Assembly (NCBI GenBank): GCA_016874235.1
Contig: VGUJ01000010.1
Coordinates: 1 to 64,000 of the forward strand
Length of the DNA: 64,000 nt
Direction of reading: 5' to 3'
Origin: Gammaproteobacteria bacterium
Lineage (GTDB): Bacteria; Pseudomonadota; Gammaproteobacteria; Steroidobacterales; Steroidobacteraceae
Shown here: positions 57,432 to 64,000 of the stretch, piece after piece
How the letters are laid out: the number at the start of each line of letters is the position of its first letter
How positions within the stretch are numbered: the stretch's first letter is position 1
Notes under the pieces: model-generated
What the model saw: the letters and a program-made list of their open reading frames with translations, nothing else
Databases searched by the model: none
What the model was told of the DNA's origin: nothing
Program-made: the position numbers and the translations under genes

Positions 57432-60215
57432 GTGCGCAATCTCGTCTCCCGCCTGACCACGGCGTTCGTCGCGTTCGCCTTGGTTCTCGCCCTGCCCATC
57501 GGCGTCGCGTCCGATAAGCCTGCCTCGTCCAAGAAGGCCGAGTCAAGGCGGCTCGCACCGCCCACAAAGATCACCTCCGTTGAAGGCATCACCGAGTACC
57601 GTCTCGCCAATGGCTTGAAGGTCCTGCTGTTTCCCGACCCGTCCAAGTCCACCATCACCGTCAACATTACCTACCTCGTCGGTTCACGCCACGAAGGGTA
57701 TGGCGAAAGCGGCATGGCGCATCTGCTTGAGCACATGGTGTTCAAAGGGACGCCACGCTTTCCGAATATCCCGCAGGAGCTGACCTCGCGCGGTGCGCGT
57801 CCGAACGGCACCACGTGGTACGACCGCACCAACTACTTCGAAACTTTCGCCGCAACGGACGACAACCTGCGCTGGGCGCTCGATCTCGAGAGCGATCGCA
57901 TGATCAATTCGTTCATCAAGGAAGAAGATCTGCGCAGCGAATTTTCGGTCGTGCGCAATGAGTTCGAATCCGGTGAAAACGATCCGAGTGGCGTGCTGCT
58001 CGAGCGTGTGATGTCGACGGCCTACCTCTGGCACAACTACGGCAAATCGACGATTGGCTCGAAAGAGGACATCGAGCGCGTTCCCATCGAGAACCTTCGT
58101 GCGTTCTACAAAAAGTTCTACCAGCCTGATAACGCCGTGCTGGTCGTCGCCGGCAAAATCGACGAAGCCAAGACCATCGGCTGGGTTAATGAATTCTTCA
58201 GCAAGATCCCGCGCCCGAACCGCATCCTGCAACCGACCTACACGGTCGAACCAATACAGGACGGCGAGCGGCACGTGGTGCTCCGTCGTGTCGGTGACGT
58301 GCAAGTCACGGCGGCGGGCTATCACATCCCGCCCGGCGGTCACCCGGACTCGGTCGCCGTTCAGGTTCTCGCAGACGTTTTGACGAACGAACCTTCCGGG
58401 CGTCTCTACAAGGCGCTTGTCGAAACCGGCAAGGCCAGCAACGTCGGTGGCTTAGCCTTCAGCTTCAAAGATCCCAGCTACATGTACTTGGCAGCGGAGG
58501 TGTTGAAGGACAAGCCAGTCGCTGATGCCACGCAGACCATGCTCGCCGTGCTCGATGGCCTGAAGTCTCAGCCCATCACTGACGAGGAAGTCGCACGCGC
58601 GCGTAACAAGTTCCTACGCTTCTTCGAGCAGACCTATAACAACAGCGACCGCGTGGGTCTCGGTCTCTCCGAGTACATCGCCAAAGGTGACTGGCGGCTT
58701 TGGTTCCTCTCGCGTGATCAGATGGAAAAAGTCACGGCGGCCGATGTCAACCGCGTCGCGGCGTCTTATCTCAAGGCGGCCAATCGCACGACCGGCTTGT
58801 TCGTCCCCGAGGCGAATCCGGATCGGGCTGCGATCCCGCAGGCACCGGATCCGGCGGTGATTCTCAAAGATTACCAAGGCAAACAGGCGCTCAAGCAGGC
58901 TGAGGTATTCGACCCCTCGCCGGCCAACATCGTCTCGCGCACCCGTACCGAGACTTTCCCGGGCGGTGCGGAATACAGCTTCCTCAGCAAGTCGACGCGT
59001 GGCAGCTCAGTCAGCGTCTCGATGACCTTGCGAGTGGGTAGCCTCGCCTCGCTTGAAGGCAAGGCCACCACTGCGGAACTGACGGCAGCCATGTTGCGGC
59101 GCGGCACGAAGAACCGCACGCTGCAGCAGATCAACGACGAGCTCGACAAGCTGAAATCATCGGTGAATATATCAGGGGGTAGCGGACAGACCGTGTCGGT
59201 GAATATCACCTCGACACGAGAAAATCTGTTGCCAACACTCGAGATCGTGGGGGACATCCTGCGTAATCCAGTGTTCCCGGAGGCTGAACTCGCAAAGCTT
59301 CGCGACGAAGTGCTGGCGGCGATCGAGCAGCAACGTAGCGAGCCGCAGGCAATCGCGGCACAGGAGATCAATCGCATCACCTCGCCCTTCCCGGCCAAAG
59401 ATTTCCGACGCACGCTCAGCTTCGACGAGCAGGCGGCGGCGGTCCGAGCCGTGACTGCAGCGGATCTGCGCAAGTTCCACACGGACTTCTACGGTGCGGG
59501 ACGCGCGACAGCCGCCGTAGTCGGCGACTTCGACGAAAGCATGGTGCGTTCGGCGCTCGGCGCCATCCTCGCCGAATGGACGTCGAAGATGCCGTACGAG
59601 CGTGCGGTCTCGCCGTTCTTCGACGTGCCCTCTGTGATCCGCAAGATCAACACGCCAGACAAGGCGAACGCTGTGATGATCGCGGGCGTCAACCTCGAGC
59701 TGCGTGACGATCATCCGGATTACCCGGCACTCGTCATGGCCAACTACATGCTGGGCGGAGGTTTCCTGAACTCTCGTCTGGCCGTGCGCATCCGTCAGAA
59801 GGAAGGCATCAGCTACGGCGTGTCGTCCTTCCTCACCGCTGATCCGCTCGACAAGGATGGCAACTTCGGTACCTTTGCGATCTACAACCCGGAAAATTCG
59901 GCGCGCCTCATCGCCGCATATCGGGAAGAACTCGCGAAGATCCTGGCCGAAGGCTTCGCCGAGGCGGAACTCAAAGACGCCAAGAACGGCTGGCTGCAAA
60001 GCCGCAACGTCAGTCGCTCGCAGGATCGCGAGCTCGTCGGGCGTCTGTCGAGCTATCTGTTCCTCGACCGCACCCTCGAGTGGGACGCCGACTTCGAGCG
60101 ACGCGTCTCGGCGCTCACGGTGGCCGACGTCAACGCGGCGGTGAAACGCTGGATCAAGCCCGAGGTGCTCAGCATCGTCGAGGCAGGTGACTTCGAGAAG
60201 ACGGCGGCCAAGTAA
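57432..60215 (+). CDS. Two-domain M16 family zinc peptidase
   Basis: Periplasmic insulinase/pitrilysin-type metalloprotease. From the GTG at 57432, which has GGAG eight bases upstream, the product has 927 residues: a signal peptide (SRLTTAFVAFALVLALPIGVA), then two M16 halves. The first half has the inverted zinc motif HLLEH (His97, Glu100, His101); the second, from about 485, lacks it and would only help bind substrate. The frame stays open upstream to 57198 over the divergent gene, but that part is not signal-like. Confidence 0.93.
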   Translation: MRNLVSRLTTAFVAFALVLALPIGVASDKPASSKKAESRRLAPPTKITSVEGITEYRLANGLKVLLFPDPSKSTITVNITYLVGSRHEGYGESGMAHLLEHMVFKGTPRFPNIPQELTSRGARPNGTTWYDRTNYFETFAATDDNLRWALDLESDRMINSFIKEEDLRSEFSVVRNEFESGENDPSGVLLERVMSTAYLWHNYGKSTIGSKEDIERVPIENLRAFYKKFYQPDNAVLVVAGKIDEAKTIGWVNEFFSKIPRPNRILQPTYTVEPIQDGERHVVLRRVGDVQVTAAGYHIPPGGHPDSVAVQVLADVLTNEPSGRLYKALVETGKASNVGGLAFSFKDPSYMYLAAEVLKDKPVADATQTMLAVLDGLKSQPITDEEVARARNKFLRFFEQTYNNSDRVGLGLSEYIAKGDWRLWFLSRDQMEKVTAADVNRVAASYLKAANRTTGLFVPEANPDRAAIPQAPDPAVILKDYQGKQALKQAEVFDPSPANIVSRTRTETFPGGAEYSFLSKSTRGSSVSVSMTLRVGSLASLEGKATTAELTAAMLRRGTKNRTLQQINDELDKLKSSVNISGGSGQTVSVNITSTRENLLPTLEIVGDILRNPVFPEAELAKLRDEVLAAIEQQRSEPQAIAAQEINRITSPFPAKDFRRTLSFDEQAAAVRAVTAADLRKFHTDFYGAGRATAAVVGDFDESMVRSALGAILAEWTSKMPYERAVSPFFDVPSVIRKINTPDKANAVMIAGVNLELRDDHPDYPALVMANYMLGGGFLNSRLAVRIRQKEGISYGVSSFLTADPLDKDGNFGTFAIYNPENSARLIAAYREELAKILAEGFAEAELKDAKNGWLQSRNVSRSQDRELVGRLSSYLFLDRTLEWDADFERRVSALTVADVNAAVKRWIKPEVLSIVEAGDFEKTAAK

Positions 60216-60240
60216 TCGTGGCCTGACCGTCATCAGATCA

Positions 60241-60273
60241 GTCGCCGGCCCGCTTAAAACCCGGGTCGGCGAC
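60241..60273. repeat. 12-bp stem hairpin after the M16 gene
   Basis: GTCGCCGGCCCG and CGGGTCGGCGAC (one G-T pair) flank a 9-base loop, 25 bp after the M16 stop. No T-run follows on the plus strand, so it could be an mRNA-stabilising or Rho-helped 3' end. Confidence 0.5.
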
Positions 60274-60315
60274 TCCCTGGTCGGTACCCTCAGTACTTCT
60301 ACGTCTTGGCAGTCC

Positions 60316-60339
60316 GCGGGAAAAGCCGTATTTTCCCGC
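60316..60339. repeat. 9-bp perfect inverted repeat before pcm
   Basis: GCGGGAAAA and TTTTCCCGC flank a 6-base spacer, 31 bp before the pcm ATG. As DNA it could be an operator, as RNA a hairpin; neither can be decided from sequence. Confidence 0.45.
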
Positions 60340-60370
60340 CCCTTCGTTTGAACCGTACGGATATCGACCG

Positions 60371-61042
60371 ATGCCGATGACCCCCGCCGCCACCGAGGCC
60401 GCACGCGAGCAGATGATTCATCAGCAGCTGCGGGCTTGGGAGGTACTCGACCCAAACGTTCTCGACATCTTCGCGCGCGTACCGCGCGAGAAGTTCGTAC
60501 CGACCGCGTATACCGAACTCGCTTTCGCCGACATCGAAATCCCGCTCGGGGGTGGCGATCGCATGCTTGCGCCGAAAGTCGCCGGTCGCATCGTCCAGGC
60601 CGTCGCGCCTCAACCGACCGACCGCGTGTTACTCGTCGGCGTAGGTAGCGGCTTTCTCGCCGCCTGTCTTGCTGCACGGGCCTGCAGCGTTCGGGGTCTC
60701 GAATTGCGTGAGGACCTCGCGGCGACAGCCACAACCCACCTCAATACCGCAGGTGTCCGTAATGTCACCGTCGAGTGCCGTAATGCCTTCGAACCCGAAG
60801 CCTTGGGCAGCGGCGCCTACGACATCATCGTGCTCGCGGGCTCACTGCCCGTCTCCGATGAGCGGTTTGCCAGGCAGCTCGCCATCGGCGGCAGACTGTT
60901 CGTCGTGATCGGTTCGGGTCTCGTGATGGAAGCAAAACTCATCGAGCGCACCGGCGTCGAGGCCTTCCGGTCCACCACGCTCTTCGAAACCGCATTGAAG
61001 CCGCTGGTTGGCGCCCATCAACCCGAACGCTTCAGTTTCTGA
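60371..61042 (+). CDS. Protein-L-isoaspartate O-methyltransferase-like protein
   Basis: SAM-dependent methyltransferase of the Pcm family. The 223-residue product has the SAM loop VLLVGVGSGFLAACLAAR and the N-terminal ARVPREKFVPTAYTELAFADIEIPLGGG block of the family. However, where true isoaspartate methyltransferases have an SQP-type acceptor motif, it reads RMLAPKVAGR. It may thus be a divergent subgroup with another substrate. It precedes a rhodanese and tolC on the same strand. Confidence 0.85.
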   Translation: MPMTPAATEAAREQMIHQQLRAWEVLDPNVLDIFARVPREKFVPTAYTELAFADIEIPLGGGDRMLAPKVAGRIVQAVAPQPTDRVLLVGVGSGFLAACLAARACSVRGLELREDLAATATTHLNTAGVRNVTVECRNAFEPEALGSGAYDIIVLAGSLPVSDERFARQLAIGGRLFVVIGSGLVMEAKLIERTGVEAFRSTTLFETALKPLVGAHQPERFSF

Positions 61043-61065
61043 TCGACCGCACGCAGGATGCGCCC

Positions 61066-61386
61066 ATGATCAAGGAAATGACCGTTGAAGAGCTGAAGGC
61101 CAGCGTCGATGCCGGCGAGCAACCGGTGGTCATCGACGTACGCGAAGGCTGGGAACTCGACATCTCGAGCTTGCCGTTCGCGCGCCATATTCCGATGGGT
61201 CAAATCATCGACCGCCTCGAAGAACTCGACCCGAAGATCCCGTTGATCATCATGTGCCGCTCGGGCGGACGCAGCATGCAGGTCGCCCGGGCGCTCGAGT
61301 CGCGAGGCTTTGGTTCGGTAGCCAACTTGACGGGCGGAATTCTGGCGTGGGGGGAACGCATCGACCCCTCGTTACGTCCATACTGA
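61066..61386 (+). CDS. Single-domain rhodanese-like protein
   Basis: Predicted cytoplasmic sulfurtransferase or sulfane-sulfur carrier. The 106-residue product has the rhodanese fold motifs VVIDVREGWELD and HIPMGQI, and the active-site loop MCRSGGRS with the catalytic Cys64. It starts 23 bp after the methyltransferase gene. Confidence 0.93.
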   Translation: MIKEMTVEELKASVDAGEQPVVIDVREGWELDISSLPFARHIPMGQIIDRLEELDPKIPLIIMCRSGGRSMQVARALESRGFGSVANLTGGILAWGERIDPSLRPY

Positions 61387-61399
61387 CGCCTCGCCCGGG

Positions 61400-61440
61400 T
61401 TGTCGGGATTCATGATGATCTGTTATAGTGATATATAACA
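61400..61440 (+). promoter_or_regulatory. tolC promoter with operator-like palindrome
   Basis: TTGTCG (61400-61405), an 18-bp spacer and TATAGT (61424-61429) form a reasonable sigma70 promoter. The -10 box lies inside an inverted repeat, TGTTATA/TATAACA with a 6-base spacer (61421-61440), the size and place of a dimeric repressor site. GAGG at 61447-61450 is the ribosome-binding site. Confidence 0.6.
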
Positions 61441-61455
61441 CCAATTGAGGTTTGA

Positions 61456-62865
61456 ATGATGTCGCGCCTATTCGTACTCGCCCTCGGCATGCTCCTCGCG
61501 GCCACCGCAGCGCCCGCCGAAGACCTCAAGGCCGTGTATGAGCGTGCCCTCACCAACGACCCTCAGATCCGCGAGGCTGAGGCCCTGCGCCGCGCAGCGC
61601 GCGAATCCAGGCCCCAGGCGTGGGCCGCGATCCTTCCGCAGATCTCCGGCTCAGCGAGCAAAACCAAGTCCGACACCACGAGCACGGGCCAGTTTCCGCA
61701 AGAACAACGCCTCCCCAATGGGCAGACCGTGGTCCTAAATTTCCTTTCCGCGAGCGTGGCCGAACCCGAAACCGACCGCTGGAGCCTCGATCTGCGACAA
61801 AGCCTGATCTCTTGGGATAACTGGGTCGCGATCCGCCGCGCGAGTCGGCAGGTTGCGCAGGCCGAAGCCGATTTCCAAGCGGCCGAGCAGCAACTCATCC
61901 TTCGCGTCTCCGAGGCGTACTTCAACGTACTCGCGGCGCAAGACGCCGTCGACGCGCAGTCCTCGTCTTTCGAGGCCATCTCGCGTCAACTCGAACAGGC
62001 GGAAAAACGTTTCGAGGTGGGCCTGATCGCCATTACCGATGTGCAAGAAGCCAAAGCGGCTCGCGACAGTTCAGCGGCTGCCGTCATTGCGGCCAAGCGC
62101 CAGCTCGCCTCAGCCGAAGAGCTCCTGCGCGAAATCACCGCCGAGAAATACACGACGCTCGCCAAGCCAGGCGATGCGATGCCGCTCAAGTCACCCGAGC
62201 CGGCCGACGAAGCGCAATGGGTTGAGCGATCGATGGAGCAGAACCTCGCCCTCGTCTCGAGTCGACTCGCCGCCGACATCGCCCGCGACAACGTTCGCGC
62301 AGCCTTCGGCGGCCACTTGCCGGAACTCGATCTCGTGGCGAGCAAGAGCAAAGTCGAAACGACCAGTGAGATCAACTTCGTCAGCGGCAATGTGGGCACC
62401 CGTCTCTCCGACACCGAGGACGAGAGCTACTCACTGCAGGTCACCATGCCGATCTTCAGCGGCGGTGCCGCACAGTCGCGGGTTCGCCAGAGCGAGTTCC
62501 AATGGCGCGCTGCGCGCGAGCGTCTGACCCGCGTCTCACGACAGACGGAACGTCAGGCGCGCGACGCCTACCTCGGTGTGATCAGTGAAATCTCCCGCGT
62601 GAATGCACTGCGGCAAGCGCTCGAGTCGAGTCAAACGGCACTCAAGGCCACCGAAGCGGGTTACGAAGTCGGCACGCGCACGGCCGTCGATGTTCTCGAA
62701 GGACGTCGAAGCCTCGCAGTTGCGCAAACGAACTACTCGCGCAGCCGCTACGACTATATTTTGAACGTGATGCGTCTGCGTCTCGCCTCGGGAACGCTCG
62801 ATCGCGCCACGCTCGAGGATGTCAACGGCTGGCTGTCGACGACTGCGGCTGCAGTTCAACCATAA
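61456..62865 (+). CDS. tolC: TolC family outer membrane channel
   Basis: Trimeric outer-membrane exit duct for type I secretion and efflux pumps. The 469-residue product has a signal peptide (cleavage near APAE, residue 22), and two repeats of helical-hairpin OEP domains with long heptad-rich helices (ALRRAARESRPQAWAAILPQ, RFEVGLIAITDVQEAKAARD and the matching YEVGTRTAVDVLEGRRSLAVA). The repeated GL/GT-x-T-DV-E motif is typical of TolC. The 3' end overlaps convergent waaA by 44 bp. Confidence 0.95.
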   Translation: MMSRLFVLALGMLLAATAAPAEDLKAVYERALTNDPQIREAEALRRAARESRPQAWAAILPQISGSASKTKSDTTSTGQFPQEQRLPNGQTVVLNFLSASVAEPETDRWSLDLRQSLISWDNWVAIRRASRQVAQAEADFQAAEQQLILRVSEAYFNVLAAQDAVDAQSSSFEAISRQLEQAEKRFEVGLIAITDVQEAKAARDSSAAAVIAAKRQLASAEELLREITAEKYTTLAKPGDAMPLKSPEPADEAQWVERSMEQNLALVSSRLAADIARDNVRAAFGGHLPELDLVASKSKVETTSEINFVSGNVGTRLSDTEDESYSLQVTMPIFSGGAAQSRVRQSEFQWRAARERLTRVSRQTERQARDAYLGVISEISRVNALRQALESSQTALKATEAGYEVGTRTAVDVLEGRRSLAVAQTNYSRSRYDYILNVMRLRLASGTLDRATLEDVNGWLSTTAAAVQP

Positions 62866-64000
62866 TCGGCTCGAGGCGCGCGAGCAGTCGCTCGAGCGTG
62901 CCTCGATTTTCCTCGACGAACGCCCGACCCCGCTCGCCACGTTGGGCTCGCTCCTCAACATTCGTGGCGAGGCGCTTCACTTCCATCACTAAACGCTCTG
63001 CATCCGAGACGATCACGAGCGCTCCGGCAGCCTGAAGCGCGCGGGCAATGTCGGGCGCGTTATCGCCGTGCGGACCTGTGAGCGTCGCCACCGCGAGTGC
63101 TGCCGGCTCGATCAAGTTATGTCCTCCGACATCACTGACGAGGCTGCCACCCACGAACGCCAGATCGGCCGCGGCGTACGCGCTCATCAAATCACCGAGC
63201 GTATCGAGTAGCAAGACGTCGGGCGGGGAGCTCTGGGTGCTTGAGGTCAATGACGATCGCCTCGCGAACGCAACGCCCGCCGACTGCAGACGAGCCGCCA
63301 CAGACTCGAAACGGGCGGGATGGCGTGGCGCGAGCACGAGCGCCACATCGACGCCGTCGGCTCGTAAACGACGCTGAGTCTCGAGTAACGCCGTCTCCTC
63401 GGGCTCGTAGGTACTGCCGCCGACGAGTAGCATCCGATGCTGCCAGCCGCAACGCGCCCGAAGCGCAGCGCCCTGCTCCGAGAGCTGCGGCGACACTGAA
63501 AGATCGAACTTTAGGTTACCCACAACCTGTACCCGCGACGGCGGAATCCCAAGCTGTCGAAAACGGTCAGTGTCGATTTGGGACTGCGCCGCGACGAAAA
63601 CGCTGTGCTCGAAGACCTCGCGGAACAACGGGGCGAGAAAGCGCCATCGGCCGACGGTACGCACCGATACGGTTGCACTCGCGAGGACGATGGGAATCGC
63701 TCGCGCCGCGCACTCGCCGAATACATTCGGCCACCACTCTTTTTCGATGATGATCGCGACACGTGGCTGAACACGATCGAGAAAACGCCTCACACAGCCC
63801 AACGAATCGAACGGTAAGAAACGCACATCCACGGCATCGCCGAACATCTCTCGGGCGCGCGCCGCGCCCGTCCCGGTGGTCGTCGTCAGCGTGAGCGGCG
63901 CCGCAGGGTAACGGTCTCGCAAGGCGCGTACGAGCGCGGCGGCGGCTTGAACCTCACCGACCGAGACTGCGTGAATCCAGATCGTTTTCGTAGGCTGACG
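62822..64000 (-). CDS. waaA: Kdo transferase WaaA (5' end beyond window)
   Basis: Transfers Kdo from CMP-Kdo to lipid IVA, building the LPS inner core at the inner membrane. 392 residues are visible and the frame is open to the right edge. The conserved IWIHAVSVGEVQAA, with the catalytic-base Glu, is read from bases upstream of the first possible start, so the N-terminus with its membrane anchor lies beyond the window. Other motifs: IIIEKEWWPNVF, LLVGGSTYEPEE, FVGGSLVSDVGGHNLIEPAA. Note WaaA usually has ETELWPN where this has EKEWWPN. Confidence 0.95.
   Translation of the reverse strand, partial: RQPTKTIWIHAVSVGEVQAAAALVRALRDRYPAAPLTLTTTTGTGAARAREMFGDAVDVRFLPFDSLGCVRRFLDRVQPRVAIIIEKEWWPNVFGECAARAIPIVLASATVSVRTVGRWRFLAPLFREVFEHSVFVAAQSQIDTDRFRQLGIPPSRVQVVGNLKFDLSVSPQLSEQGAALRARCGWQHRMLLVGGSTYEPEETALLETQRRLRADGVDVALVLAPRHPARFESVAARLQSAGVAFARRSSLTSSTQSSPPDVLLLDTLGDLMSAYAAADLAFVGGSLVSDVGGHNLIEPAALAVATLTGPHGDNAPDIARALQAAGALVIVSDAERLVMEVKRLATNVEERAQRGERGRAFVEENRGTLERLLARLEPIMVELQPQSSTASR

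Noticed and set aside
59172-60734. 520-codon minus-strand frame opposite the M16 peptidase and pcm
   Set aside because: It covers conserved M16 and methyltransferase sequence on the other strand and has no domain or plausible start.

Overview
The window is a GC-rich, densely packed stretch of bacterial chromosome carrying almost only housekeeping genes. Gene content and order point to a gammaproteobacterium: a dcw cell-division/cell-wall cluster, lpoA-yraN, sspB beside petABC, a DegS-type protease beside petABC, murA-ibaG-kdsD-lptCAB-rpoN-hpf-rapZ, a tkt-gap-pgk-pyk run, and pcm-rhodanese-tolC-waaA. LpoA is a gammaproteobacterial protein. The organism is Gram-negative with a lipopolysaccharide outer membrane and respires through a cytochrome bc1 complex. 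A Nevskiales/Steroidobacterales-like lineage is a guess only. I see no insertion sequences, prophage, CRISPR array or tRNA genes.

Layout. 1-11900 (minus strand): dcw cluster in the order mraZ-rsmH-ftsL-ftsI-murE-murF-mraY-murD-ftsW-murG-murC. Most junctions overlap by a few bases. It is driven by a consensus sigma70 promoter overlapping four 10-bp-phased MraZ operator repeats; murC runs off the left edge. 11900-13380: RNase P RNA (rnpB) and rsmI, minus. 13506-15843: lpoA and yraN, plus. 15854-18977: sspB and petC-petB-petA, minus. 19096-20313: DegS-like protease. 20383-21915: murA and ibaG, minus. 21937-28923 (plus): kdsD-lptC-lptA-lptB-rpoN-hpf-rapZ-mgtE. In many relatives this locus also has mla genes, kdsC and ptsN; here they are missing. 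28925-31433 (minus): pirin, a Tat-exported DUF1838 protein and an exported peroxiredoxin; a patatin-like protein follows on plus. 32645-42966 (minus): tkt-gap-pgk-pyk followed by a penicillin-acylase-like enzyme, a MoxR ATPase and a VWA protein. 43115-45843 (plus): metK, an SAH riboswitch and ahcY. 45905-48488 (plus): a metallophosphoesterase/TraB-like/CPBP trio with overlapping genes. 48460-51587 (minus): Lon-N-like protein, ubiX, mpl and a small membrane protein. 51632-53359: rnd (plus) and adk (minus). 53449-56855 (plus): PPi-dependent phosphofructokinase and H+-translocating pyrophosphatase, ended by a strong terminator. 56981-60215: a small exported protein divergent from a two-domain M16 peptidase. 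60371-64000: pcm-like methyltransferase, rhodanese and tolC (plus), then convergent waaA (minus, cut by the right edge).

Together the genes cover peptidoglycan precursor synthesis and recycling (mur genes, mraY, murA, mpl, ftsI/ftsW, LpoA), LPS synthesis and transport (kdsD, waaA, lptCAB), envelope stress and export (DegS, tolC), central carbon metabolism with PPi-linked energetics (pfp, hppA), the methyl cycle (metK, ahcY) and respiration (petABC, ubiX). I do not see a convincing new defence or mobile system. The most interesting points are regulatory or architectural: a start codon buried in a perfect 14-bp hairpin, the contracted kdsD-rapZ locus, a lipoprotein-like LptC, the glycolysis/acylase/MoxR/VWA run, and an operator-like palindrome on the tolC promoter.
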